Assembly (NCBI RefSeq): GCF_029392855.1
Contig: NZ_CP113945.1
Span: 1,054,001 to 1,118,000 of the forward strand
Length of the DNA: 64,000 nucleotides
DNA from: Lactobacillus sp. ESL0680
GTDB lineage: Bacteria; Bacillota; Bacilli; Lactobacillales; Lactobacillaceae
Direction: 5' to 3'
Part shown: one piece after another, positions 30,801-36,277 of the stretch
Numbering within the stretch: position 1 is the first letter of the stretch
How the letters are laid out: the number at the start of each line of letters is the position of its first letter
The notes under the pieces: generated by a model
Databases searched by the model: none
What the model was told of the DNA's origin: nothing
What the model saw: only the letters and a program-made list of their open reading frames with translations
Position numbers and translations under genes: made by a program

Positions 30801-32729
30801 AGAATCAATTAACGTGATTTTACCAGTACCACCTGTTGCGGCACCCTTATTATCTGTACCACTGGGATCAGTAAGCTTAATATTAAAGGCACCGTTTTCT
30901 AAATCAGCTGTACCCCCAATTGAAACCAAAGTTCCCGAGTAATTTTGCATATTGGTACCAGTAATATTCAATGCAGCATGCGGATTAATTACTAAATTAC
31001 CACGGTCATTGACCAGATTACCATTGGAACTAATATCGCCATTCGTATTAATATTGACGGTACCATCAACGGTAATAGTTCCCCCATTAACACTAAGATC
31101 AATTGCGGTAGCACGGTGACGATCAAGGGTACCGTTAAATGAAGTAAATGAGCCGTTTTCATCAGCACCAACATTAATTGTCAAAACGGCATTTTGATTA
31201 ACAAGAATGTTGCCGTAACCATTACGGAAAACAATCCCGCTGGCTTTACCTGTATCTTCGGCATTTTCGTCCCATCTACCCAGATTTTTACGCGGATTTA
31301 GGGTGACATGTGCCCCTTCTTTAATGATGACCTGACTAATCATACTAATTGGATTACCATTAGCGTCTAAGTAATAGTTGTCGACAGCATTGGCATTGTA
31401 AGCACTGTTACTCATTTGAATAACATTACCATCACTAGTTGACAGAACCGCATTGGCATTGGCCTCAAAAGTAATCTTTTCACCATTTTCACTTAATTGG
31501 AATGCCTGCTGACCATTGAGACCTTCCGTTTTCCAATCAGCCGTATCGGTATTATCCAAGGGATTTTTATATGAAGCAACCACATCAGCCATAAAGTTAT
31601 TCTGAATATGAACATCTGTATACTGTCCAGAATATAGCACCTGACTACCAGTATATTGAACATTGTCAAAAGTAACCCTTGATGGACTATTAGTCTGATA
31701 CATTGTATTCATGACACTCAGATAAGTCTGTGAATACAGCCGCAAGTTTTGGTAGGTAATATCCATTGCACCTTGCCTGCTATTGTCACTATCTTCAGGG
31801 TCATACATTCTAAAATCAATAATGTAGCCACCAGCAGGAATCTTATTACCACCAGATCTAATAATAATTTTACGTGCCGGCATCGTAATCCGATTTTCGC
31901 CAGTCATTCCAGGAACACCGGGAGCCTGAAGATTATTCATGACCTCAATGTCATGAATATTTTTATTAGTTAATGCGGCTTTAAAGTCAGTCCAATTGGC
32001 AACATAAACGGTGGAATCAGTGGTATTTGAAAATTTCTTACCATCTGTTGGCGGTTGAGATTCTGTGTTAAAGGTCAACTTGTCTTGCTGACCAGTAATC
32101 TTATTCTTATCATCTGTTGCACCCGCAGCAGTATTGCCACTAACTGCCTGACTAGGCTTAATTGGACTATCTGAAGTAATATTATCCGTTGAACTTGGCT
32201 TGGAATCGCCAGTAGCTGCTGCTGGCTTTTCATTAGTTGTACCAGTTTCATTAGCAGCTGGCTGATTCGCCGGTTTATCTGCAGCAGGTGCTTGTCCTGC
32301 AGTGTTATTAGCTGGATCAACTGACGTATCACCGGCTGGTTTAGTGTCAGGCTTAGAAGCATTATTATCGGCTGGTGCAGAATCACTATCATCGCGCAAG
32401 AATTTACTTAATTTATCATAAGTATCAAGTTTGGCTGCATCTTTAGTCGCTGGCTTAGCCTTAGATTGAGCTGGCGTCTGCTCTGAGGCAGTATTTTGCT
32501 TAGCATCTTGAGCCGCGTCACTTGCTTGAGAATTTTGCTCAACTTCCTTAGTCTGTGCACTAGGATCAACTGTATCAGCTTGAACGTTTTGTCCACCCAT
32601 AGTGAAGAAAGTAAAGCCTAGCAGGACTGAAGTTGCCCCAACACTTAATTTACGAATTGAAAAACGGTCATGCTTGGCTTGCATGTCCATTTTGTTAATT
32701 CTTTCAGAGAAATTGTTTTTTCCTAACAT
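18807..32729 (-). CDS. Giant repetitive SLAP-anchored surface adhesin (about 4640 residues)
   Basis: The start at ATG 32727-32729 (MLGKNNFSERINK) has GAGGGG just upstream. The layout runs: a YSIRK-type signal (FSIRKLSVGATSVLLG, about residues 27-45); a T/A/P/D-rich linker to about 225; a beta-rich head to about 700 resembling the pectate-lyase-like adhesive domain of lactobacilli, then beta-rich material to about 950. About 3400 residues of helical repeats of the DUF1542/FIVAR kind follow (recurrent LTxxQKxxxxxxI and AxNDIDxA patterns), with a second longer repeat class marked by LKHxDGxxYTxxEK between about 3270 and 3900. Four SLAP half-motifs (HNAYLYNAEG, HNAYVYDKYG, HDAYLYNAQG, RAAYTYNQYG) close the protein. 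There is no LPXTG sorting signal, so wall attachment should be non-covalent. Acidic overall. It is one uninterrupted frame. Confidence 0.93.
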   Translation of the reverse strand: MLGKNNFSERINKMDMQAKHDRFSIRKLSVGATSVLLGFTFFTMGGQNVQADTVDPSAQTKEVEQNSQASDAAQDAKQNTASEQTPAQSKAKPATKDAAKLDTYDKLSKFLRDDSDSAPADNNASKPDTKPAGDTSVDPANNTAGQAPAADKPANQPAANETGTTNEKPAAATGDSKPSSTDNITSDSPIKPSQAVSGNTAAGATDDKNKITGQQDKLTFNTESQPPTDGKKFSNTTDSTVYVANWTDFKAALTNKNIHDIEVMNNLQAPGVPGMTGENRITMPARKIIIRSGGNKIPAGGYIIDFRMYDPEDSDNSRQGAMDITYQNLRLYSQTYLSVMNTMYQTNSPSRVTFDNVQYTGSQVLYSGQYTDVHIQNNFMADVVASYKNPLDNTDTADWKTEGLNGQQAFQLSENGEKITFEANANAVLSTSDGNVIQMSNSAYNANAVDNYYLDANGNPISMISQVIIKEGAHVTLNPRKNLGRWDENAEDTGKASGIVFRNGYGNILVNQNAVLTINVGADENGSFTSFNGTLDRHRATAIDLSVNGGTITVDGTVNINTNGDISSNGNLVNDRGNLVINPHAALNITGTNMQNYSGTLVSIGGTADLENGAFNIKLTDPSGTDNKGAATGGTGKITLIDSSAAGLTVNNPSSLILDAHMNTSSDTAIIGSNKITIQNVRQNLNLGGMSLSLPPFHKLVVHHYDEFGMNQILVDQLELLNGKKKLTGGIIDALKKDPRLSAMLGKIPGLGDKLDSFKDETFDEIFAEIIEAAFLDPTSMGYNNIAFGPANPDGFLNITNAHVSKPELDDGSRTVSGQVVNYNEAKDGPASDGMFQGILPGGTYVYITAEILNNAQSKSKGIWADSKLSDDPYGNTDLANIHNGFTTDKINVTYPSRDSDPDLPKKMTFAAKVNPDGSFSFTLPAKFTAGLEKGDVIKLTPNANFISYGPQDVPTVLDLDILTIQDAQSAAQEAINQSAQEAIAKVDAAAKADPDQTPAHQQKYQDYKDAINQAQGDALKTPATGADSASIYNPNNDISEINHRKQAALDKINLTAGKSQAYSDVQQYLAAAKNDLHNAQAAADAIPSAATQTSIAAIDDATDQAAVNAAETTAKKAILGDYQQAVQAALKNYHSSADVDFAKLNLSDSQKATYQGAIDNATSFNGLVYKGDGTEFSNSSAILAAYKQIDTTYRKARATSALRNYRDSVIKKYPKLADEINAASAKQEAVIQNETNDSNLQDSVTDPAHPAEATDANRANVPDDKVGMSNIDNVVKTYKQGLQNNINQQHDDLNKELADLQNLLNNHGANGNPDIANGFNDLANELAEAAAIAKGQDQVTAGDPEDAGAIDKGKDGAATDAAHQKAQDLLDDVNHRLAALKELEKYAADAANNNQQNKSKVDHALIDAAKDIFKAPKDEAGKTPITDALNKGKTAIDSVIKYSSAKEEIENAAAAAHDSVNKSHSTQKQKDKYNQAIDAAKNAALNGQADSDDKSSIYAPNVADKPDEINHRKQSAINKIKAAAGKADLDGYAEDVKHDLGITSDDDIAAATAAGEDAIDQINPDSGVSTDNDIASAEQTAKNNILAAAKKNADKQLADKEQAVEDALDKLPTLTGDDLAAAKQEAKDLLHNGAGNGSQDHVAAANDKDGVKNALQDGLADLNHFLLTATNHDKKQQAVNEVNQKRDQVIKDINDHQKYPHLSDRERQDLIDQATDTAKQGADSILNGKDTDVDTNKNTAEKNLDNLLNNASSIDAGHGKELEAARQQALQDLAAAKQQAHDRVNKYSDDQVSQEKKNAILNQIDKDYEAAKNAINTATNNTDITNAEQNGAVTIGNDAGKASLEADKSAALNALGKQRDHDKNVVDQAAKDGKITPQQQKAMKDKIDGFYNDGVEDINNAEDSSDISLAQDTAINKMDNVVNGIDNTALANAHDKANNDLDALAADIKNHIDGLPNLGIDEKNKLKQDVDNALDAAHDAVNSTKTPADANTASQVGQNNLATIANNADLQDAQNAAKQKLDAEKSRVDQALDGLQNLDQASLDALKQDVNNAYNSALNHIKNPNPATTAQVGKDAQAGVDAMDDILNQAQGLDQVKTNDKQDIANAAQAANDRVDKSDLSDQQKQAAHQAINQAANDAKEKINGATSLADANNKKKTGLDAIAAAEAAANKDYLDGLKQQANDKIDEISDAANTALNDEWNSLNEAEQAAAKPAFDQAHKDIESARTQGHNDVNAAKTPDEINQATNQTNLAVIEAKKSAFLASTKEKGKQALHDYGEQIKNQLPAEGKYRDQVDKLVANGCDEIDDDQTPEAVAASVAKYHKLIDGIKNTADSDHQEEINNAKQEAIEDLDHALNGNSTTDGAINEIEKLPNLSSTEKAKYEQQAKDAHDDYVDNVNGDDNVDKIHTDRDAGINKINEALQAAKLQDHKNGANKQIEQARQDAINKVNHDANLTDKQKQEAIDKINNAASEEFNGGKYQVDNSKDQTAIDAIVDNTKNNFDNIINSAKDDALQEAKTDAKNRLKAIADKLNKQINNDRTAGKLSSTQADDLLAAINHDLTAANDKIDNATNQDDVQAAEDIGKLALDNDSSNINKDEAQKADLDAIAAAANDANDKIAQYIKDHPGMTPEQIKHLKDEVANILNSTNNAINSHRQDATNAINNMNDALASGKKKLDQLTNRWNSKNDAVNKLTEHAKDVENGLTHDKYPNLSDSDLADALQEVEAAFHQGKEDIFGAGETDNLDTVEHNAENNIDKALWKYDLANEKSKEIAKLNQHAKDQAAAINDLPGLSAAQKQNYQDKIEAARKKAADKITNTNLPQNPSAADRDNALNDIANAEQGKPTNGEIADYGEAEIDRLLNEAKLNSRKQHAINDLDDYGEAAKDKNPAVDQAAIDNIVHDAEQDISKAPSDPAAANSPEAITAAAKQKIDKLVSDSKKGQDKDTAQKQLASEKADADETIDRSQLTSEQKAAAHKKLQDLYDEMVSRLNSTTKDENGQDLSASAYNEAVKQINHDYQTLINRVLGENPDGAHYPWFDNEADNAHQDLSDKWHDFEGSLSDKQKNKYKDLIDTVNNSIAQLDKSRDGHKTSIADATNAYDNGLTALNKLKAIKGVEDAEAAANEAIDKTNLTDKQKQAYKDQVKQNADKTIADINGVVPTASDQPGNQDKIDTAKQNDIDKIVNAAGTANAGALADARQKAKKAIDDAYNAAKQKLGNAYQPGGALDKAHEHELAKLPGLSYDALQDQTAAIKNVDQGAVDNAASYANGQIDNLKHQDGSSYTDDEKQALKHQVAKDQAAGKDAIENATVAPDTASTARDHAIDQLKDDYINQDKIEDILANDPAVSLDRVKEQAQKDLAAVYEAAKAKLPVGADTSALDAAYNKNKVILGTNADEVKKNAQKAQQDVAKGAIQAAATAAKKQIDGLKHQDGTSYTAAEKEALKNQIDQDAAAANHALDQARADRGGISKDEAEAATGDGTVSGTLNDQLATIAGDSAGNSTADNTALANDPVVQKERAKAKLQTSHDKAVQELHDKFGKDADTSKVDAANDAAQKAIDDLDTNTSADTIHNAEAAGEKEISKGVVEDAQTAAGKLIHNIKHSDTNKPYTADEQAALTNAVQAAVDKANGKHGSIDTTDDVDKARQDAMQDILDTVTDGTGKNQAALNDDATVQHDRELQAAKDQAEKDLQTVYNAAKNNLPNGADTTNLDNAFNHHAPITGDSVAAIKEAAKKAEQDIAKGAIKDAANAAKNSIKNLKHKDGSAYTSDEQAALNNLIDQNAAATNGTVAKPGTIDAASANPSNLSELEASKSNDNAIVSGALNNALNTIAANGSGNSDADQTALNTDSNLVADAKDKAKQDVIQAGKDAAAAVDKLTNHKDGTPYTDAEKQAIKDAIQHEVDKANGTNASQGTIDKANTAADVDTAKNNALNAINKFKDESKNNDENSLAPIVNGNSAVQKERKDKQTARDNVSAAADKARKDLGVAKGSKEAAAIDKAEQDALNAINQVTNGKYSDTENSGLGNIVEAEKNTVKEELGGNSAALDAISSSDTNRDNVTGKQNAIKDAYHAGKVAAAKQKAADKLKAAYDAAKQKLGANADSSALDRSYQAALNNLQGESDDELNKSELAGERLIGKGAVQSAYDTAAKKIEQMWPDDNSQTAKDKKNALLEAAQSLLNEANEVDNGTIDQAHHSTGVSDARNDAIDKINGVHSDKDTINNIIDNDKVVQIDQAHDTAVAGGADQHKVQQIRDDTAKQIKHDLQTGDKEAAKEHELAGEKEIAKLTVQGAADKAKDKINHLDCSEEAKQHLRDEVDKLVNAANGNQGTIDHATDRPGVDTAKDNALNELAQITSPEHVAQVAAAYPFASATPAPTPAKDKATNVTLKHNAYLYNAEGKQASKAILRADSVVATYGITTINGRKYYIVQKGKYYLAVGNVISTQRQVKHNAYVYDKYGMRTNKRVLRAGRMIRTYGSSVSIHGKSYYIIGKDQYVRAANLTGGHQAAASSSAVTLPAGATAKKMMHDAYLYNAQGQRANGVILKAGSIVNTFGTKIIAGRQYFAVADDYYIASGNIIGKKVRLKRAAYTYNQYGQRVEKKVMKKNHKITIYGNQISIHGKKFYLIGQNREIKKSNIK
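18810..19590 (-). repeat. Four SLAP-type C-terminal wall-binding motifs
   Basis: The last about 250 codons encode four copies of a roughly 55-residue unit beginning HxAYxYNxxGxR and followed by a YG..I.I.GK.YY.I strand. Adjacent copies alternate between two subtypes, consistent with two SLAP (bacterial surface layer protein) domains. SLAP domains bind secondary wall polymers or teichoic acid in lactobacilli. Confidence 0.85.
19600..29900 (-). repeat. Helical repeat region of the giant adhesin
   Basis: About 3400 residues of degenerate, alanine/aspartate/lysine-rich helical repeats, with period near 75-80 residues in the first two thirds and about 120-175 residues in the last third. The copies are diverged at DNA level, so the gene is probably not prone to rapid slippage, yet short-read assembly here deserves care. 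Confidence 0.8.
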
Positions 32730-32753
32730 TCTACCCCTCTTTATAAAAAGCAT

Positions 32754-33161
32754 ATAAAATTTAATAATTACATTAACAAAAAATTATTTTATAACGAGAA
32801 TTAAGCGTTGTACACTTTATTTATCTGATATTCAAAGAGGGTATTATTGTTTAAAGAATGTAAAGCATTTGTAATAAATAAGTCTGCCCTTGTCTTTAGG
32901 CGATTAAAGCAGTTAATACGTGATAATTTTGCATCAATGCCACCAATTAATTAATAATATATAATCATAATTAAAATTTTATATTTAAATTCTTTCATAG
33001 CTGAAAATATACATATTTATGATTGTATAGCTTAGATAATTGCCAAAACTGCAATACCAAAATCAAATCAATATAACTTGAAAATTAGGCAGATTTTCGA
33101 ACTAATTATTAGCATTAATTCACAGATCGCTACTGAAGACAAAAATAATTAAAAATTTTTG
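32754..33161. other. AT-rich intergenic region upstream of the giant adhesin gene
   Basis: No gene is visible in these 408 bases. On the minus strand a weak promoter candidate is TGTACA (32809-32814) with TATAAA (32788-32793), spaced 15 nt, giving a 5' UTR of about 50 nt. The rest is AT-rich with no clear operator or riboswitch. The long spacer between two genes transcribed apart suggests room for regulation that I cannot decipher. Confidence 0.5.
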
Positions 33162-33190
33162 TTGCAATTAGGAATTTTTTACTCTATAAT
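33162..33190 (+). promoter_or_regulatory. Promoter of the tRNA-Arg gene
   Basis: TTGCAA (33162-33167) and a perfect TATAAT (33185-33190) are separated by 17 nt, about 38 nt before the tRNA. Confidence 0.85.
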
Positions 33191-33227
33191 AGTTAATGTT
33201 CTGTTGAGGAACAAACAAACATACAAT

Positions 33228-33301
33228 GGTCTGGTAGCTCAGCTGGATAGAGCAACGGTCTTCTAAACCGTGGGTCGTGGGTTCGAATCTCACCCGGATC
33301 A
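33228..33301 (+). tRNA. tRNA-Arg (anticodon TCT)
   Basis: A 74-nt cloverleaf: 7-bp acceptor stem (GGTCTGG with CCGGATC, two G-T pairs), D arm GCTC/GAGC, anticodon stem ACGGT/ACCGT with loop CTTCTAA (anticodon TCT at 33262-33264), T arm GTGGG/CTCAC with loop TTCGAAT, discriminator A. CCA is not encoded. It reads AGA codons. A terminator follows, and the 3' end is partly repeated 139 bp downstream. Confidence 0.95.
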
Positions 33302-33311
33302 TTAAATAGAA
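33298..33311 (+). repeat. Direct repeat at tRNA-Arg 3' end (possible attL/attB core)
   Basis: ATCATTAAATAGAA recurs at 33437-33450. The similarity extends 8 nt upstream to TCAC with three mismatches, into the tRNA acceptor and T arm, so the pair resembles ends of an excised or decayed integrated element. Confidence 0.5.
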
Positions 33312-33320
33312 TATTCTAGG

Positions 33321-33360
33321 AAGCCTTAATAAGCATAAATACTTATTAAGGCTTTTTCTT
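33321..33360 (+). terminator. Terminator after tRNA-Arg
   Basis: A perfect 13-bp stem (33321-33333 with 33342-33354), 8-nt loop and following T run. Confidence 0.9.
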
Positions 33361-33436
33361 GCTAAGTAGCATTTAGAAAACTTGAGAAATAAAAAAGTTG
33401 GCTAACATTTTGGCTAACTCAAAAAAGATCACTCTA

Positions 33437-33450
33437 ATCATTAAATAGAA
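33437..33450 (+). repeat. Second copy of the tRNA-Arg 3'-end repeat
   Basis: An exact 14-nt copy of 33298-33311. Just before it, 33399-33418 contains two closely spaced TGGCTAAC words, which look like recombinase arm-type repeats, and a hairpin follows. Confidence 0.5.
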
Positions 33451-33493
33451 AAAGCAGTTAAGATTACGATGCAAGAATCTTAACTGCTTTTTT
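33451..33493 (+). terminator. Second terminator in the tRNA-downstream segment
   Basis: A perfect 15-bp stem (33451-33465 with 33476-33490) with T-rich 3' flank. No gene precedes it closely, which supports the idea that a gene or element was lost between the two hairpins. Confidence 0.8.
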
Positions 33494-33569
33494 GTTTTTA
33501 AAATTATCTACGTGCCATTGGCTAAAAAGTGTATACTACAATTACCATCTAGATTAGGAGGACAACATT

Positions 33570-33815
33570 ATGGAAATTACCACTAGCCCAGCAAATCTGC
33601 TATTGAATTTGCTATTACTAATCATAACTTTAGCTCTCAGCCTGTATTTTTTATACCCTCTCTATGACTTTTTCAAAAAGCGGCGGCAACATCAGCCTCC
33701 TAAGTACAAAACATTAAGAATTTGGCTTAGCAGCTTGATCGGTGTCCTGTTTCTGCTGTATTCAATTAATGAAATCGATGTAGTATTTACCTTATTTCAA
33801 TACCTTCACAACTAG
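33570..33815 (+). CDS. Small two-helix membrane protein
   Basis: This 81-residue protein is not one I recognise. It has two predicted membrane helices (about residues 9-31, LLNLLLLIITLALSLYFLYPL, and 51-70) joined by a basic loop (FFKKRRQHQPPKYK). The ribosome binding site AGGAGG is well placed before ATG 33570. It lies 9 nt upstream of the SAP-domain gene, so the two are one operon. The pairing suggests a membrane partner for a DNA- or RNA-binding protein, but this is inference. Confidence 0.75.
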   Translation: MEITTSPANLLLNLLLLIITLALSLYFLYPLYDFFKKRRQHQPPKYKTLRIWLSSLIGVLFLLYSINEIDVVFTLFQYLHN

Positions 33816-33824
33816 AAATTTGCC

Positions 33825-34460
33825 ATGAAACAACTAACCCTGAATAAATTTAAGCAAAAATATTTTTATAAAACTGAACTTCAAGACTTATGCAGACAAT
33901 ATGGACTGCCAACTTCTGGAACCAAAGCTGAACTTAATTCCTATCTAGAAGCTTTTTTATCTGGGACACCCAAAGAGCAGATTAAGCCAGCTAGAAAAAA
34001 GCAACAGCTGCGGCAATTAACGGCGAGTGAAATTACTTTGACAACGCCAATTGTTGACTCAAGCTTTGCCTTTAATGATGCCAGTAGGCAATTTTTTGCC
34101 CAATACTTTCATGTTGAACATTTTTCCTTCAAAAAAGAAATGGCGATTATTAAGCGTGCAGCCGAGGCTCGCCGCGACACAAACATGACCGTTGCCGACT
34201 TAATTACCCAATATCAAGAATTAACTTCAGCTAAACAGCACCAGCAGATTATTAACCGCACTGCTGAAGAACAAACTTATCAATGGAATAACTTCGTCCA
34301 TGACTTTTGCCAAGACCCAGTTAGCCAACAGTTCAACAATAAGCTAAAAGTTGCGGCTATCTTATGGCACCACGTCAAAAATTCAGCTAACCCCAAAAGA
34401 TTTACGTCTGACTTAGTTAAGACTTATGCCGCAGAGATTAACCAATTCAAGAAAAACTAA
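33825..34460 (+). CDS. SAP-domain protein
   Basis: The 211-residue product has a SAP-like helix-extended loop-helix at about residues 15-50 (YKTELQDLCRQYGLPTSGTKAELNSYL), a motif that usually binds DNA or RNA. The remainder is a charged, mainly helical region (FSFKKEMAIIKRAAEARRDTN, then WNNFVHDFCQDP..QQFNNKLKVAAILWHHVK). Similar SAP proteins with this C-terminal domain occur singly in many Firmicutes and have no defined role. No clear ribosome site precedes ATG 33825, consistent with coupling to the membrane-protein gene upstream. Confidence 0.8.
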   Translation: MKQLTLNKFKQKYFYKTELQDLCRQYGLPTSGTKAELNSYLEAFLSGTPKEQIKPARKKQQLRQLTASEITLTTPIVDSSFAFNDASRQFFAQYFHVEHFSFKKEMAIIKRAAEARRDTNMTVADLITQYQELTSAKQHQQIINRTAEEQTYQWNNFVHDFCQDPVSQQFNNKLKVAAILWHHVKNSANPKRFTSDLVKTYAAEINQFKKN

Positions 34461-34495
34461 ATAGGAACCTCCTACATCAGGAGGTTCCTATTTAT
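34459..34495. terminator. Bidirectional terminator
   Basis: A perfect 15-bp stem (34459-34473 with 34479-34493) lies between the convergent SAP and serine-hydrolase genes. Confidence 0.9.
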
Positions 34496-34498
34496 TTA

Positions 34499-35857
34499 CT
34501 ATTTTTTAAAGATTGTTGGCTTACCCAGTGCTGGTTCAGTCATTATTTCCAACCCATTCTCGGTAAACTTAAGCGGCAATAAAGTGTCATAAATTTTAAT
34601 TTCGACAAACATCTCGCCCTTGTCATTAGCAATAATTGGGAATGGCCACGGGCCAATTGCTGCCATCAATTTGCCATCTTGCTCACTAATCGTGACAATG
34701 CCGTAACCAGGATTACGGTAATCGCCTAATAGCTCCTGCTTAGCCTCAACAGGTTGCGGATTATCGCCTTCTGCTTCACTAAACTTACCTTGTTTAGTTG
34801 CCAATCTTTGCGCCATAAAGTCTGAAGAAGCCTTAATCCAGTCATGTTGTTCAAGACCGGCAAAGGTATCAATCATTTGGTATGCCAGAGCAAAAATTGC
34901 ATCGGTAGAATCCAAGTTCATCGTGGAAACAAAGGCCAAATCAAGCTCTGGAACAAAACCTAAGAATGAACAATAGCCAACATATGAACCACTATGGAAC
35001 AGATACTTGTAACCGTGGTAGTCTTCCATCATCATGCCCAAGCCATAATTAGAGAAGTGTGCGCCACCATAAGAACGATCAACCGGCATAATTGATTGCG
35101 GCTCATAACGCTGCATGGTAACACCTTTGCCAGACTGTGCAGTCTTCAACTGGAATTTGCCCCATTCGAGCAAATCAGAAATACTTGCAAGCATACTGCT
35201 GGCACCGCCAACCTTACCCGGCGCAATAAACGGTACCTCACGCAAGTTGCCGTGATCTAGCAAATAAGGTTTGGCAATCCGACTGCGCTCACATTCATGG
35301 TGATTAATAAACGTATTCTCTAAATGCAGCGGCTTTAATAAGTTCTCACGAATATATGAGCCATAGTCCTTGTTAATTACCTGCTCCATTACATAGGTTG
35401 CCACCGCAAAAATCAAATTGCTGTACTGCATCTCAACACGTAATTCATGGTTAGGCTCTAAGTGGCCAACGGCTTCAGCCTTTTGTGCTAATGTCAGATC
35501 CTGCTTATTCCAATTAGTAAACCGCATCCAGTCATGAGCTGGCAGACCACTTTGGTGGCTCAAGGCATCTCGCCATGTCAAATGCTCAGCCACATACGGA
35601 TCAACCATATTAAATCCAGGCCAATACTTCTTAAGTGGCTCATCTAAATCAATCTTGCCTTCATCAGCCAGCTTACAAATCGCTGTTGCCAAAAAGGTCT
35701 TAGAAATTGAAGCAAGAGGATATAACGTATCTTGCTCAGCATCGCCATAGACGTGGCTGTAAGTTTCCCCTTTGTAATAAATTCCCAGACCCAAACTCGG
35801 CAAGCGGAAGTTTTGGCGAACTTTTTCAGCATAATTATCGATTTCTTGGGTTTTCAT
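34499..35857 (-). CDS. Class-C beta-lactamase-like serine hydrolase
   Basis: The 452-residue protein belongs to the PF00144 family. It shows the SxxK motif S50-I-S-K53 in LASISKTF, the Y145-S-N motif in MQYSNLIF and an HSG motif (YLFHSGSYVGY), with a C-terminal beta extension from about residue 370. No signal peptide or membrane helix is visible, so it is probably cytoplasmic and an esterase or peptidase and not a drug-resistance beta-lactamase. The substrate is unknown. Monocistronic. Confidence 0.88.
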   Translation of the reverse strand: MKTQEIDNYAEKVRQNFRLPSLGLGIYYKGETYSHVYGDAEQDTLYPLASISKTFLATAICKLADEGKIDLDEPLKKYWPGFNMVDPYVAEHLTWRDALSHQSGLPAHDWMRFTNWNKQDLTLAQKAEAVGHLEPNHELRVEMQYSNLIFAVATYVMEQVINKDYGSYIRENLLKPLHLENTFINHHECERSRIAKPYLLDHGNLREVPFIAPGKVGGASSMLASISDLLEWGKFQLKTAQSGKGVTMQRYEPQSIMPVDRSYGGAHFSNYGLGMMMEDYHGYKYLFHSGSYVGYCSFLGFVPELDLAFVSTMNLDSTDAIFALAYQMIDTFAGLEQHDWIKASSDFMAQRLATKQGKFSEAEGDNPQPVEAKQELLGDYRNPGYGIVTISEQDGKLMAAIGPWPFPIIANDKGEMFVEIKIYDTLLPLKFTENGLEIMTEPALGKPTIFKK

Positions 35858-36010
35858 TAACTAATTCCTCCTTATATTATGTTCAAATTATAGCATTTAT
35901 TATCTAATTTAAATTAAAATTTTCATAAAAATTTTCTTTTTGACAACTATTGCATTTTAGCTAGTAAGCTCACACTATTATCAACAAATTTAACTTTTTT
36001 GTCATTTCTC

Positions 36011-36039
36011 TTGCCTTTTTATCAATACTTTAGTATGAT
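36011..36039 (+). promoter_or_regulatory. Promoter upstream of the leader and EIIC gene
   Basis: TTGCCT (36011-36016) and TATGAT (36034-36039) are spaced 17 nt. The transcript would begin near 36046, run through a 24-codon open frame and a terminator hairpin, then the EIIC gene. Confidence 0.65.
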
Positions 36040-36068
36040 ACTCATTAAATATTTATGAGAGGTAGCCA

Positions 36069-36143
36069 ATGATGACGACAAGTAAACAATTAAATCAACT
36101 ACAAGTTAAATATTATTTTCGGTACTTTAGCAATTTGATCTGA
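36069..36143 (+). other. 24-codon open frame: leader peptide or gene remnant
   Basis: After GAGAGGTAG the frame reads MMTTSKQLNQLQVKYYF... and stops at TGA 36141-36143. It lies 134 nt before the EIIC gene with a terminator hairpin between them. It may be a leader peptide of an attenuator or the remains of a larger membrane-protein gene, since 36144-36207 could continue it with frameshifts. The remaining bases of 35858-36277 contain no gene. Confidence 0.4.
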
Positions 36144-36221
36144 GTGCCGTATTTGCCATTACATTAGGACACGCAGGTCTAGTACATCTGACAACTGCGC
36201 GGCCTTAAGTACTTTCTTCTT

Positions 36222-36262
36222 AAAAAAGCTCACACAGTTGTCGTCCTGTGTGAGTTTTTTTA
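36222..36262 (+). terminator. Terminator hairpin in the EIIC 5' UTR
   Basis: A perfect 9-bp stem (36229-36237 with 36246-36254) is followed by six or more T, 23 nt before the EIIC ATG and overlapping no gene. Its place makes it an attenuator candidate. Confidence 0.75.
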
Positions 36263-36277
36263 TTTAGGAGAATATCA

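Noticed and set aside
19889..32596. Many long open frames on both strands inside the giant adhesin gene
   Set aside because: They follow from the biased codon composition of the repeats. None has a plausible ribosome site with a recognisable product, and the minus-strand main frame is continuous.
18807..32729. CRISPR-like or satellite DNA in the repeat region
   Set aside because: Repeats are diverged at nucleotide level, far longer than CRISPR repeats, and in one reading frame.
34499..35857. Antibiotic-resistance class C beta-lactamase
   Set aside because: There is no signal peptide, and the C-terminal extension is typical of the broad esterase/peptidase family.
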